A stretch of DNA of 64,000 nt from Natronococcus sp. AD-5 (GTDB lineage Archaea > Halobacteriota > Halobacteria > Halobacteriales > Natrialbaceae): NCBI RefSeq assembly GCF_030734285.1, contig NZ_CP132294.1:248001-312000 (forward strand), in the 5' to 3' direction. The translations under genes were made by a program, and so were the position numbers. The notes beneath the pieces are model-generated. The model was not told the origin of the DNA, searched no databases, and saw only the letters and a program-made list of their open reading frames with translations. Numbering within the stretch: position 1 is the first letter of the stretch; each line of letters starts with the position of its first letter. Below, one piece after another: positions 8,255-17,700 of the stretch.

Positions 8255-8729
8255 CGCCACCTCCGATCGGCGTGTACGGGCGTCAGCGTCCGCGGGGCTT
8301 GTCGTGAACGAGGCGTCGAACGTGCGAGAGAGCGTGTGGAGCGATCTGCGATCATGGCGTGTGGGTCGTTTTTTCGGGTAGTCGCGCGTATCGCCACTCG
8401 AACAGGACGACGGCGCTTCCGGCCTCCACTCGAGTCGGCTTTCGATCTAATCGTTGACTTGTAGGGGCTTATATCTACTGGTGATAATCGGAGTCCGTAG
8501 CGGATGGCTCGATCACACGGAGGGGCCACGCCGGCCAACGCGACGGGTCTGACCGCCGTTCGACTGAGATTCGATCGCGGCTTGATGGTAACGGGGTCGA
8601 TTCTTTGGTGGCGGGTGTGGTACGGGCGCGTATGAAGGGAAATCGAGACAGCGCAGCGATAGTGACCGGACGAGCGGCGGCCGGCCTCGGGAAGGTGACG
8701 ACCGACGGAGCGGCCGGCGCAAGGGGACA
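8255..8729. other. 475-base intergenic region
   Basis: No long convincing gene lies here. The first 200 bases hold only poor frames on both strands. A TATA-like CTTATATC at 8468-8475 is the one clear signal, and it points at a possible 43-codon leaderless frame (8504-8635). The lipoprotein gene starts at 8730. Confidence 0.5.
8504..8635 (+). CDS. Possible small leaderless protein, 43 residues
   Basis: An ATG at 8504 stands 30 nt after the box CTTATATC, the usual leaderless spacing in haloarchaea. The frame runs 43 codons to TGA 8633-8635. The product has a C-terminal aromatic stretch (GSILWWRVWYGRV) that could meet the membrane. It is basic rather than acidic, which counts against it. No homologue was recognised, so it may instead be a short transcript or a spurious frame. 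Confidence 0.25.
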   Translation: MARSHGGATPANATGLTAVRLRFDRGLMVTGSILWWRVWYGRV

Positions 8730-9365
8730 ATGAGGCGGCGCGCCGTTCTCGCCCTCGCAGGGGCGGCGGTCGGCGGCTGTCTCGACGACTGGGGCGGCGC
8801 TGGAGACGCCGAGAGCGGGGGCGATATGGACGAGGGGAACGGGAGCGACGAGAGCGACGCGGAGTCGCCCCCGTTCGACGTGACGACGGTCGAGGCGCCG
8901 GGAAGCGACGCCGGGACGGTGTCCGTTCCCCGGGAGGAAGTGGTTACGTTCCTCAACTTCACGCGGCTGCTCTGTCCCACGAGCGAGGGGTTGATCGGAA
9001 CCATCGGCGACGTCAGAACGGAACTCGAGTCGCGGTACGACGTCGGCCCGGACGGCGACGTTTGGTTTATCTCGGTCATCAATCCGAACTTCGGCGCGGA
9101 TCCCTCCCGCGAGGAACTGGCCGAGTGGTGGGACGAACACGACGGCCAGTGGGCGATCGGAATCGACGAGGGCAGTTCGCTCAACGAGTACTACGAGGTC
9201 GGGGGATACCCGACGGTGGTCACCCTCGACGACGACGGCGAGGTCCACTGGCGCGACACCGGCGGAACGTCGTCGGACAACATGATTACCGGCGTCGAAC
9301 GCGCGCTCGAGGCCGAATCCGCGGTCGCGGATCCGGACTCCGACGAGTCGGAGTCGGAGAGTTGA
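8730..9365 (+). CDS. Exported lipoprotein with thioredoxin-like fold (TlpA-like), incomplete CxxC
   Basis: This 211-residue protein has an Arg-rich N-terminus and a lipobox ending at C17 (AVGGC), so it is probably exported and lipid-anchored. An acidic linker (residues 18-48) leads to a thioredoxin-like domain: VVTFLNFTRLLCPTS, FISVINPNFG, and VGGYPTVVTLDDDGEVHWRDTG with the cis-Pro. The redox motif is C82-P-T-S85, so only the first Cys remains. The relative at 9627 keeps C-G-I-C, and the pair probably arose by duplication. The tail is Asp/Ser/Glu repeats. A single-Cys or non-redox role is inferred. Confidence 0.8.
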   Translation: MRRRAVLALAGAAVGGCLDDWGGAGDAESGGDMDEGNGSDESDAESPPFDVTTVEAPGSDAGTVSVPREEVVTFLNFTRLLCPTSEGLIGTIGDVRTELESRYDVGPDGDVWFISVINPNFGADPSREELAEWWDEHDGQWAIGIDEGSSLNEYYEVGGYPTVVTLDDDGEVHWRDTGGTSSDNMITGVERALEAESAVADPDSDESESES

Positions 9366-9474
9366 GGGCTGCCCGACGCCACTCGTCCGCTCCACCGCCG
9401 GCCCGCCGCCAGTTACTCGCCGAACCGACGGGCGAACCGGTGAATCCTTTTTCGTTCGACTCGTATCGGGTGGT

Positions 9475-9630
9475 ATGGAACACTCGCCGGGACGCCAGCG
9501 GACAGACCGCACCGACCGCCGCCTCTCGCTGGACGGGCCGTCGCTCGAGCGCGGGCGCCCCCCGTACCGGTACTCCACCGGTGACGGCGACGCCCCGTTC
9601 GACGGTCGCCCGGGGGTGAGCGGACGGTGA
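9475..9630 (+). CDS. Possible small protein overlapping the second thioredoxin-fold gene
   Basis: A 51-codon frame from ATG 9475 ends in TGA 9628-9630, overlapping the next gene's start as GTGA. Such overlaps mark translational coupling in this genome. The product is Arg- and Asp-rich with a Tyr/Gly/Asp C-terminal half and no known domain. It may be a small accessory protein or merely a coupling leader. Confidence 0.35.
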   Translation: MEHSPGRQRTDRTDRRLSLDGPSLERGRPPYRYSTGDGDAPFDGRPGVSGR

Positions 9631-10334
9631 AACGACGCGAACTCGTCGCCGGCGTCGGAAGCCTGGGCGTCCTCGCCGGCGCCGGCGCGCTCCTGCGGCG
9701 CGGGCCGCCGTCGTTCGAAGACGCGGAGGACGACTCGCCCGCGGACGACGGCACGTCCGACGGTCCGATCGAGGTCGAGACGATCGAGGCCCGGGGCAGC
9801 GACGCCGGACTGATGACCGTCCCGTCGGACGGCGTCACGGTCCTCATGTGCTTCGTGAACGCCTGCGGGATCTGTCAGTCCCAGGTGCCGCGCCTCGCCG
9901 AGGCCCGGGCGTCACTGCAGGAGGACCACCCGGACGACGTGACGTTCCTGTCGGTCACGTACGACTCGCGAGAGCAGATCCCGCCGGACGAACTCCGCGA
10001 CTGGTGGACGACACACGGCGGCAACGGATACGTCAGCTACGACGCCGGGGAACTCGCACAGCGGTACAGAGTCGTCGGCTACCCCGTGACGGTCGTCGTA
10101 GACAGCGACGGCGAGGAACACTGGCGCGAAACGGGCACTACCGCGGCGAGTACGGTCGTCGGCGCCGTCGAATCCGTCCTCGAGGCCGACGCCGAGGACG
10201 GCGACGCTCCCGACGAGGAGAACGGGTCCGAAGGTAGCGACTCACCGGGCGAGCAACGGACCGAAAACGAGACCGACGCCGATACCGGGACCGAAAGCGA
10301 GGGCGGGGCGGACGCCGGAGACGAGAGCGACTGA
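9627..10334 (+). CDS. Membrane-anchored thioredoxin-like protein (TlpA-like), CGIC active site
   Basis: This 235-residue protein starts at a GTG inside the previous stop. A hydrophobic N-terminal segment (residues 7-23) would anchor it outside the membrane. There is no lipobox Cys. The thioredoxin domain has the active site C80-G-I-C83, LSVTYDSREQIP, and VVGYPVTVVVDSDGEEHWRETG. It resembles the lipoprotein at 8730 along its length and has the same acidic linker and tail design. A role in thiol-disulfide exchange on exported proteins or cofactors is likely. Confidence 0.82.
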   Translation: MKRRELVAGVGSLGVLAGAGALLRRGPPSFEDAEDDSPADDGTSDGPIEVETIEARGSDAGLMTVPSDGVTVLMCFVNACGICQSQVPRLAEARASLQEDHPDDVTFLSVTYDSREQIPPDELRDWWTTHGGNGYVSYDAGELAQRYRVVGYPVTVVVDSDGEEHWRETGTTAASTVVGAVESVLEADAEDGDAPDEENGSEGSDSPGEQRTENETDADTGTESEGGADAGDESD

Positions 10335-10364
10335 GTACGAACCCGACCCGACACCGAGGGGCGT

Positions 10365-12845
10365 CTACGCCTTCGCCTGCCAGTTGCGAACGCGGTCGGC
10401 GCTGATACCGTCGACGTCGTCGGCGACGGCGTCGGGGTCCGCGTCGGTCAGGTCGTCGAGGCTCTCGATACCCGCGTCGGCGAGTTTCTCGACGGTTTTG
10501 GCGCCGACGCCCTCAAGCGTCTCGAGGTCGGAGCCGCTGTCTGACTCGCGGGCCTGGAACTCCCGGTAGTTACAGATCGGACAGCCCAGTTCCCAGGGAT
10601 CGTCGCCGCTGTGAATGACGAGTTCGGGGAGGTCGTGTTCGTCGCAGTACTCGTCGGTGACCTCGATCTCGCCGCGCCGGGGCAGCGGCAGCGAGTACTC
10701 GCAGTCGGGATAGCGCGTACAGCCCACCAGTCGCGACCCGCTCTGGAGGGTCTTGATCGCGAGCTCTCCGTCGTGTTCTTCGCCGCACTCCGGACAGTCG
10801 CCGAGCACCGGCCCCTCGCCGGCGTCTTCCGACTTGCAGAGCGGACAGCCGTGGACGAACGTCTGCCGGCCGGCCAGCATCTTCACCTCGTTGAGCCCGT
10901 GGTCCTCGCACTCCCGTTCTAAGATCAGCGGTTTACCCGTCGAGGGCAGCGGCAGCGTGTACTCGCAGTCGGGGTAGCCGTCGCAGCCGATGAAGTACGA
11001 CCCGTGGCGGCTCTGGCGGACGAGCAGGTCCTCGCCGCACTCGGGACAGGGGCCGAGTCGCTTGTCGTCCTTCAGCGACTTGCGCAGCTGGTCGCCGATC
11101 TCCTCCCGGGAGTCGGCGAGGTTCGCGAAGATCTCCTCGAGCATCTCCCGTGACTCGTCGGTGACGTCGTCGAGCGAGGCGTCGCCGCTCGCGATCGCGT
11201 CCATGTCGGCCTCGAGTTGCGCGGTCATCCCCTCGCTGACCACGCGGTCGGCGTGATCCTCGGCGGCCTCGACGACGGCCATCGCGAGCCGCGTGGGCCG
11301 GGGCGGGTCGCTCTCGACGTAGCCGCGGTCGTACAGCTTCTCCAAGATGTCGTGGCGGGTCGACTTCGTCCCGATCCCCAGGTCCTCCATGGTCTCGATG
11401 AGCCGCGACTGGCCGTACCGGCGGGGCGGCTGGGTCTCCTTCTCCTCGAGTTCGACGTCGTCGATCGCGAGCTCTTCGCCCTCCTCGACGTCCGGAACGT
11501 AGTTCTCGCTCGTGTTAAAGTAGGGATAGACGTCGTGGTAGCCGGCCTCGACGAGTCGCTTCCCGTTGGCCTTGAGCCGGTAGTCGTCGACCTCGGCGAC
11601 CACCTTGAGGTGCTCCCAGACGGCGGCGTCGGCGACCGTCGCGTAGAACCGCCGGACGACGAGTTCGAAGATCTCCCACTCGTCGTCGCTAACGTCGCCG
11701 CGGCTCGGAATCTCGCCGGTCGGGTGGATCGGCGGGTGGTCGGTCGTCTCCTCGTCGCCCTCGGTGGGGGCGATTTCGTCGGCCTCGAGCAGCGACTCGG
11801 CGGACTCGCCGAGCGTCGGGTGGCCGACGAAGTCGTCGAGGAGCTCTTCCGGATCGAGGTCGTCGGGGTAGACGGTGTTGTCGGTTCGCGGATACGTGAT
11901 GTAGCCGGCGGTGTAGAGGTCCTCGGCGATCGACATCGCCCGCTTGGCCGAGTAGCCGATCGCGCTCGCCGCGCGGATGAACTGCGTCGTGTTGAACGGC
12001 GTCGGCGGGGCGTCGGTGCGAGTGCGCCGGTTGACGTCGACGACGGTCACGCTATCGCGGCTCGAGAGCGTCTCGTAGACCTCGTCGGCGACGGCCCCCT
12101 CCCAGACGCGCTCGGCCTCGTTCCCGTCCTCGTCGCGGTAGAAGTACTGCGCCTCGAACGTCGTCTCGTCCTTTTGTAGGTCCCCGAACAGTTCCCAGTA
12201 CGTTTCGGGATCGAACGCCTCGATCTCGCGCTCGCGGTCGACGATCAGCTTGAGCGTCGGCGACTGGACCCGGCCGACGGAGATGAAGTCGTTGCCGAGC
12301 TGGCCGGCGGAGAGCGACAGGAAGCGGGTGAGCGCGGCCCCCCAGACGAGGTCGATGATCTGGCGGGCTTCGCCCGCGGCGGCGAGATCGAAGTCGAGAT
12401 CGTCGGGTTCGTCGAACGCGTTCTGGACCTCGTTTTCGGTGATCGAGGAGAACCGCACCCGACGGATCGGGACGTCCTCGTCGACGTCTCGGACGATGTC
12501 GTACGCTTCCTTGCCGATGAGTTCGCCCTCGCGATCGTAGTCTGTCGCGATCGTCACGCGCTCGGCCCGGCGGGCGAGGATCCGCAGCGTGGCGACGATG
12601 TTCTCCTTCGTCGGCGTCTTCTCGATGTTCGCGTCGATGAGTTCGACGGGTTCGACGTCTCGCCAGTCCGAGTACTCCGAGGGAAAGTCGACCCCGACGA
12701 CGTGACCCGACAGCCCCACGCAGCGCTTGCCACCCCACTCGTAGACGTTGACGCCGTTCTCGCGGCTCGAGTCGTAGGTGCCGCCGCTCAGGATGTCGGC
12801 GATCCGTCGCGCAGCGTTGTCCTTCTCGGTGATGATCAGTTCCAC
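10365..12845 (-). CDS. topA: DNA topoisomerase I (type IA)
   Basis: This 826-residue enzyme relaxes negatively supercoiled DNA through a 5'-phosphotyrosine. The TOPRIM domain opens with ELIITEKDNAARRIA and carries DYDREGELIG. The catalytic tyrosine is Y318 in GYITYPRTDN. The C-terminal third has several four-Cys zinc ribbons (CPECGEDLL, CDGYPDCEY, CPLCKSED, CPECGEEHD, CTRYPDCEY, CPICNYREF) and ends in a helix-hairpin-helix-like domain (LETLEGVGAKTVEKLADAGI). The start is the GTG at 12845. The upstream 279 nt shared with the MATE gene hold the promoters. Confidence 0.97.
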   Translation of the reverse strand: MELIITEKDNAARRIADILSGGTYDSSRENGVNVYEWGGKRCVGLSGHVVGVDFPSEYSDWRDVEPVELIDANIEKTPTKENIVATLRILARRAERVTIATDYDREGELIGKEAYDIVRDVDEDVPIRRVRFSSITENEVQNAFDEPDDLDFDLAAAGEARQIIDLVWGAALTRFLSLSAGQLGNDFISVGRVQSPTLKLIVDREREIEAFDPETYWELFGDLQKDETTFEAQYFYRDEDGNEAERVWEGAVADEVYETLSSRDSVTVVDVNRRTRTDAPPTPFNTTQFIRAASAIGYSAKRAMSIAEDLYTAGYITYPRTDNTVYPDDLDPEELLDDFVGHPTLGESAESLLEADEIAPTEGDEETTDHPPIHPTGEIPSRGDVSDDEWEIFELVVRRFYATVADAAVWEHLKVVAEVDDYRLKANGKRLVEAGYHDVYPYFNTSENYVPDVEEGEELAIDDVELEEKETQPPRRYGQSRLIETMEDLGIGTKSTRHDILEKLYDRGYVESDPPRPTRLAMAVVEAAEDHADRVVSEGMTAQLEADMDAIASGDASLDDVTDESREMLEEIFANLADSREEIGDQLRKSLKDDKRLGPCPECGEDLLVRQSRHGSYFIGCDGYPDCEYTLPLPSTGKPLILERECEDHGLNEVKMLAGRQTFVHGCPLCKSEDAGEGPVLGDCPECGEEHDGELAIKTLQSGSRLVGCTRYPDCEYSLPLPRRGEIEVTDEYCDEHDLPELVIHSGDDPWELGCPICNYREFQARESDSGSDLETLEGVGAKTVEKLADAGIESLDDLTDADPDAVADDVDGISADRVRNWQAKA

Positions 12846-13124
12846 TGTCGATCACCTCCGCTATCGTGTCGGTCCGGTGTCAGCGGGCGAGCGGTATGCA
12901 TCGTCGCTCGCTACGACTGAGCCTCTGATAACGCTTTCGGCAAAACCGGGAGACAGCGCGGGTGTGCGTGCGTTCGCGGGCGATTGCGCTCGCGCGTGCG
13001 CGAGGTGTTGTGTGAAACCGTCCAACACCGCTCTCGAGCGGCGTCCGCGCGGCGAGAGGCGGCAACCGCGACGGTAAGGTGAGTTCTTTTCACGCGCCCG
13101 GGCGAGGGTCGGCACGAGAACGCC

Positions 13125-14612
13125 GTGGCAGAGACAGAGCGAAAGCGGGTCGACATGACGACGGGGGCGATCCCCTCGAAACTGCTGCACCTGGCCTGGC
13201 CCCTCGTCCTCGGGAACCTCTTGCAGACGTTCTACAACCTCGCGGACATGTTCTGGGTCGGCCGCGTGAGCAGCGAGGCCGTCGCCGCCGTCTCCCTGAT
13301 GTTCCCCCTCTCCTGGATGTTCGTCTCGACGGCGATGGGGATCACCGCGGCGACCATCGCACTCGTCTCGCAGTACGTCGGCGCCGACGACGACCGGATG
13401 GCCGACCGGGTCGTCGCCCAGACGGTGCTGCTCACGCTCACCGTCTCGAGCGTCCTCGCGGCGGTCGGGCTCTACTTCCGGCGGCCGCTACTGTGGCTGA
13501 TCGGCGCCCGCGATACGGTGTTCGTCGAGGCGCTGGCCTACATCGAGGTGATCTTCCTCGCCCTGCCGCTAACCTTCCTCTTCTTCGCGTTCCGGTCGTC
13601 GCTGCAGGGCGCCGGCGACACGAAGACGGCGATGTGGCTGGTGCTCGTCTCGGCGGGGTTCAACGTCGTCCTCGATCCGTTCTTCATCCTCGGCTGGGGG
13701 CCGTTCCCCGAGATGGGAACCCGCGGCGCGGCGGTCGCGACGTTCATCGCCCGCGCGTTCGCGACGGTCGCCGGGATCTACATCCTGCTCGAGGGCGGCT
13801 TCGGCGTGCGGCTCCGGCTTGAGGACCTGACGCCCGACCTCTCGATCCAGAAACGGCTGGTCGACATCGGCTACCCGGCAACGATCGACGGCTGGGCCCG
13901 CAGCTTCGCCGCAGTGGCGATGGCCGGCTTCGTCGCCCGCTTCGGCGCCGCGCCGACCGCGGCCTACGGGATCGGCGTCCGGCTGATGTCCGTGACGTGG
14001 GCCGTTTCGGGCGCCGTCGGCAACGCGACGGCGACCGGCGTCGGCCAGAACCTCGGCGCGAAGACGCCCGACAGGGCCGCGGCGGTCGCGCGAACGGCGA
14101 CCGCGGGAACGATGCTGCTCATCTTCGCGGTCGCCGCGGCCCTCGTGGCGTTCCCCGCACAGGCGATGCGGATCTTCGTCGCCGACCCCGAGGTTATCGC
14201 CGAGGGGGTCGTCTTCCTGCGGATCATGGCGCCGTTCTGGGCGCTGTTCGCCGGCGTGATGGTCATCCAGGGCGCGTTCCGCGGCGCCGGCAACACGAAG
14301 GAGGCGATGATCCTCTCCTTCCTCTCGCGGTGGATCTTCCGCGTCCCCGTCGCGCTGGTGTTCGCCTTCTCCTGGACCCTCACGCTGCCGGGCCTCGGAC
14401 TGACGGTCGCCGCCCTCGGCTGGGGGGTCGAGGGGATCTGGTGGGCGTTCGCCATCGGGATGGTCGCCTCCTTCGCCATCGCTGTGGGCTGGTTCCGACT
14501 CGGCACGTGGCGGGAAGGAGTGATCGAGGAGTCGGACGACGGCAGACCTCGAGACGACGCGACTGACGCCGCGACCGCCGACGGGAGCGACGCCGATCTC
14601 GTCGACGACTGA
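13125..14612 (+). CDS. MATE-family multidrug/Na+ efflux transporter
   Basis: This 495-residue protein has about twelve membrane segments in two homologous halves. The first starts HLAWPLVLGNLLQTFYNLAD with DMFWVGRVSSEAVAAVS, and the second has WARSFAAVAMAGFVARFG and GAFRGAGNTKEAM. It exports organic cations or drugs against a cation gradient. The start is taken as GTG 13125. An in-frame ATG at 13155 (MTTGAIPSK) is a possible alternative. The C-terminus is a short acidic cytoplasmic tail. Confidence 0.9.
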   Translation: MAETERKRVDMTTGAIPSKLLHLAWPLVLGNLLQTFYNLADMFWVGRVSSEAVAAVSLMFPLSWMFVSTAMGITAATIALVSQYVGADDDRMADRVVAQTVLLTLTVSSVLAAVGLYFRRPLLWLIGARDTVFVEALAYIEVIFLALPLTFLFFAFRSSLQGAGDTKTAMWLVLVSAGFNVVLDPFFILGWGPFPEMGTRGAAVATFIARAFATVAGIYILLEGGFGVRLRLEDLTPDLSIQKRLVDIGYPATIDGWARSFAAVAMAGFVARFGAAPTAAYGIGVRLMSVTWAVSGAVGNATATGVGQNLGAKTPDRAAAVARTATAGTMLLIFAVAAALVAFPAQAMRIFVADPEVIAEGVVFLRIMAPFWALFAGVMVIQGAFRGAGNTKEAMILSFLSRWIFRVPVALVFAFSWTLTLPGLGLTVAALGWGVEGIWWAFAIGMVASFAIAVGWFRLGTWREGVIEESDDGRPRDDATDAATADGSDADLVDD

Positions 14613-14621
14613 TCGCGCCGA

Positions 14622-16145
14622 TCACCGTCCGGGGCCGCCGACCGGAAGCCACCGCCGTAACACCGGGCTGAACTCGCCGACCATCCGGGCGTCGTCGTCG
14701 GTAAACGCGTCGGTCGCGAGCAGCGTGACGAGGTAGGTCGCGACGACGACGATCGGGAGGGCGGCGACGACCAGGTGGTCCGACTCGAGGAAGTACGCGA
14801 CCGGTGCGCCGGCGACGATCGCCGGCACGCCGGCGACGACGACCTTGGTGAAGTCCCTGGTGAACGGGTGGATCCCGTCGAGGTAGTAGACCTCGGCGAG
14901 CGTCAGGCCGCCGACGAGAAAGAGCGCCGTCGCCGAGCCGATCGCGGCGCCCTCGATTCCGACGATCGGCACGAGCGCCATCGACACGAAGAAGTTGGAG
15001 CCGAAGAGGACCAGCGTGTTAGCGAAGACCATTCGCGAGTACCCCATCCCCTGGAGCAGCGACCCGTTGGGGCCGCCGAAGGTGGCGTTGAACAGGAACG
15101 CGCCACAGAGGAGGACGACGACGACGTTCGCCTCGGCGTACTGCGGCGTGTACAGCACCGCGAGGTACGAGCTCGCGCCCAGCGAGAGCGTGATCGCGAT
15201 CGGCATGGTGAGCCCGGCGATCCAGCGGGCGGCGAGCCGGAACCGCCGTTCGACCAGATCGGTGTCGCCCCGGGTTTCGGCGATCAACGGCTTGAACACC
15301 GGCGACAGCGAGTTGAACATGACCATCAGCGCGGAGCCGAGCATGTAGCCGACGCGGTAGATTCCCACGTCGTCGGAGGAGAGGAAAAAGCCGAGCAGGA
15401 AGTAGTCGACGTGGCCCATGAGCACGAAGACGACGCTGGTCATCGCCAGGGGCACCGCGTACTTCACGACCGGGCCCGCGGGGACGAGTTCGAGGTCCGC
15501 CGTCAGGAGCCCCCACGCCTTGTAGGCGAAGACGGCCGTACCGACCGCGATCGCGACGAACAGCCCGACGATATAACCGGCGACGAGGCCGAGCAACCCC
15601 CATCCCACTCCCACCAGCAAGCCCGCGGTCACGACGAACCGAACGATCGGTCGAACCAGGTCCCGCATGATGACCCGGTACTGGAGCTTCTTGATGCTGT
15701 AGTAGGATTTGAGCAGGACGTTGTAGATCGCCAGCATCGGGATCGTGACCGAAAGCAGGAGCAGGCCGACCCGCATCGCGGGCTCCTGGAAGAACTCGGC
15801 GATGTACGCGGCGCTTATCGCGAGCGCGAGCGCGACCAGCGACGACGTCACGAGGACGGTCGCGGTCACCTGGACGATCACGCCCTTGGCCTTCCCGCGT
15901 TCGTCGACGTCCAAGTACTGCGGGACGAAGTAGTCGATCGCGAGCGGCAGGCCGAGGTTCGCGAACACCTGCGTGAAGAGGATGACGGACGTCGCCAGCA
16001 CGAACAGCCCGTAGACGGAGGGCGCGACGAACCGCGTCATCAGCATGACGATTGCGAAGCCCAGCGCGCCGTTGACGACGTTTCCGACGAACGTGATACT
16101 CCCCTGCTTGGCGAGCGTGGTGACACCTTCGTCGTGGTCGGTCAT
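14622..16145 (-). CDS. Polysaccharide/oligosaccharide flippase (Wzx-like, MOP superfamily)
   Basis: This 507-residue protein has about fourteen predicted membrane helices. The N-terminus GSITFVGNVVNGALGFAIVM and the middle VYGLFVLATSVILFTQ are typical of polysaccharide biosynthesis (RfbX/Wzx) flippases, which move lipid-linked glycans to the outer face, here perhaps for S-layer glycosylation. It is convergent with the MATE gene 9 nt away. No glycosyltransferase lies nearby, so the substrate is open. Confidence 0.88.
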   Translation of the reverse strand: MTDHDEGVTTLAKQGSITFVGNVVNGALGFAIVMLMTRFVAPSVYGLFVLATSVILFTQVFANLGLPLAIDYFVPQYLDVDERGKAKGVIVQVTATVLVTSSLVALALAISAAYIAEFFQEPAMRVGLLLLSVTIPMLAIYNVLLKSYYSIKKLQYRVIMRDLVRPIVRFVVTAGLLVGVGWGLLGLVAGYIVGLFVAIAVGTAVFAYKAWGLLTADLELVPAGPVVKYAVPLAMTSVVFVLMGHVDYFLLGFFLSSDDVGIYRVGYMLGSALMVMFNSLSPVFKPLIAETRGDTDLVERRFRLAARWIAGLTMPIAITLSLGASSYLAVLYTPQYAEANVVVVLLCGAFLFNATFGGPNGSLLQGMGYSRMVFANTLVLFGSNFFVSMALVPIVGIEGAAIGSATALFLVGGLTLAEVYYLDGIHPFTRDFTKVVVAGVPAIVAGAPVAYFLESDHLVVAALPIVVVATYLVTLLATDAFTDDDARMVGEFSPVLRRWLPVGGPGR

Positions 16146-16235
16146 GGCGACGTGGGAGCGGTCGGGTTCGGTCGACGGTCGCGTCGTCGCGGCCGAGCGG
16201 TGTGCATCTGTCTGGTTGAATCCATACTGGCGGTC

Positions 16236-16625
16236 TCAGACGCCGGTCGCCGGCTCGAGTTCGTAGGTCTCGACCTCGGCCGCCCGCTCGCCGAAGTGCG
16301 GAAACTCGACGTCGAACGGCCACTCCTCGCCGGAGGAGACGTCCTCCTCGACGTTCTCGATGACGCTCTCGAGTTCCTCGCCCTCGGCGTCGAAGAAGGT
16401 CGCGCGGATCTCGATGTACGAGAGCGTCCGATCGCCCGCGTTTCTGACGATCCCCCAGACGTAGACGCGCTCGTCCTCGGTTCCGGGGTCGTCGCGCACG
16501 AGGTCGTCCCAGACGATCTCGACGTCGCCGGGTTCGGTGATCTCCTCGCCGTTTCCCGTGAAGTACTCCAGACAACCCGAGACGGGCAGCAGACCGACGG
16601 CCGCCAAAAGCGCGCGACGGTGCAT
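16236..16625 (-). CDS. Lipoprotein with FxLYD-type beta-sandwich
   Basis: This 129-residue protein has a twin-Arg-like start (MHRRALLAAVG) and a lipobox at LPVSGC (C18). The mature part, VYVWGIVRNAGDRTLSYIEIRATFFDAEG, then EWPFDVEFPHFGERAAEVETYEL, matches the FxLYD pattern of small secreted beta-sandwich proteins with no known enzymatic role. It is cell-surface anchored, with no functional partner in the neighbourhood. Confidence 0.82.
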   Translation of the reverse strand: MHRRALLAAVGLLPVSGCLEYFTGNGEEITEPGDVEIVWDDLVRDDPGTEDERVYVWGIVRNAGDRTLSYIEIRATFFDAEGEELESVIENVEEDVSSGEEWPFDVEFPHFGERAAEVETYELEPATGV

Positions 16626-16770
16626 CTACCCCGCCATTTGCGGCGGCGAGCCTTGAGCGTTCGGGAACGAGCGCCGTCCGATCGCGGCCGTCCGCCTCCC
16701 TTCGAACGCGCGCGTTCGTCACGGGGTATCGCGACACACTTTTCACTACCGGGTGTTACCACCTAGTTGT

Positions 16771-17700
16771 ATGAGCGAATTCGACCAGTTCAGCGACGTC
16801 GGCGAAGCGGACGTAACGCGTGCGATCGGACAGGAGTGGACCGAGGAGTTCATGGACTTCTCGGACTCGGACGTCATCATCGTCGGCGGCGGTCCCTCGG
16901 GGCTGATGGCCGCGAAAGAGCTCTCCGAGCGCGGCGTGAAGACGATGGTCGTCGAGAAGAACAACTACCTCGGCGGCGGCTTCTGGCTCGGCGGCTTCCT
17001 GATGAACAAGGTCACCGTCCGCGATCCGGCCCAGAAGGTGCTCGAGGACCTGGACGTCGACTTCAAGCAGTCCCAGGACAGCGAGGGGCTGTACGTCGCG
17101 AACGGCCCCCACGCCTGTTCCGCGCTGATCAAAGCCGCCTGCGACGCGGGCGCGAAGATGCAGAACATGACCGAGTTCACGGACATCGTCATCCGCGAGG
17201 ACCACCGCGTCTCGGGGATCGTGATGAACTGGACGCCGGTCCACGCCCTTCCGCGGGAGATCACCTGCGTCGACCCGATCGCGGTCGAGGCCGACCTGGT
17301 GATCGACGCCACGGGCCACGACGCGATGGCGATCACCAAGCTCGACGAGCGCGGCGTCCTCGACGCCCCCGGCATCCAGGGCGCGAAGGAGCGCGGGAAC
17401 GTCATGGACCAGACCGACGACGACACCTACGGCGCCCCCGGTCACGACTCGCCCGGCCACGACTCGATGTGGGTCGGCAAGTCCGAGGACGCCGTCGTCG
17501 AACACACCGGCCTCGTCCACGACGGCCTGATCGCGACCGGCATGTCCGTCGCGACGACCTACGGCCTGCCGCGCATGGGCCCGACGTTCGGCGCCATGCT
17601 CGTCTCCGGCAAGCGCGCCGCCCAGGTCGCGCTCGACGAACTCGAGGTCGACGCCGATCCCGTCGAACTGACCTCGCGCGCCGCGCCGGCCGACGACTGA
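16771..17700 (+). CDS. thi4: Thiamine thiazole synthase Thi4
   Basis: This 309-residue flavoenzyme-fold protein makes the ADP-thiazole precursor of thiamine from NAD, glycine and a sulfur source. The dinucleotide-binding motif [17 protein letters not shown] starts near residue 35. [15 protein letters not shown] and [18 protein letters not shown] are family signatures. Cysteines are C116, C124 and C166 (REITCVDP). The position aligned by eye to yeast Cys205 after the GHD motif is not Cys. The ATG at 16771 is preferred to an upstream in-frame start. A GGTG-TTAC-CACC dyad at 16753-16764 precedes it. The ThiN-domain regulator lies 7 kb away. Confidence 0.95.
   Translation: MSEFDQFSDVGEADVTRAIGQEWTEEFMDFSDSDVIIVGGGPSGLMAAKELSERGVKTMVVEKNNYLGGGFWLGGFLMNKVTVRDPAQKVLEDLDVDFKQSQDSEGLYVANGPHACSALIKAACDAGAKMQNMTEFTDIVIREDHRVSGIVMNWTPVHALPREITCVDPIAVEADLVIDATGHDAMAITKLDERGVLDAPGIQGAKERGNVMDQTDDDTYGAPGHDSPGHDSMWVGKSEDAVVEHTGLVHDGLIATGMSVATTYGLPRMGPTFGAMLVSGKRAAQVALDELEVDADPVELTSRAAPADD

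Noticed and set aside
13079-13822. Plus-strand frame of 247 codons overlapping the MATE gene start
   Set aside because: Arg-rich composition and complete overlap with the membrane-protein frame.
14775-16766. 663-codon plus-strand frame antisense to the flippase
   Set aside because: Arg/Gly/Asp-repeat composition, lies over a convincing flippase and lipoprotein, and is typical of shadow frames in high-GC DNA.
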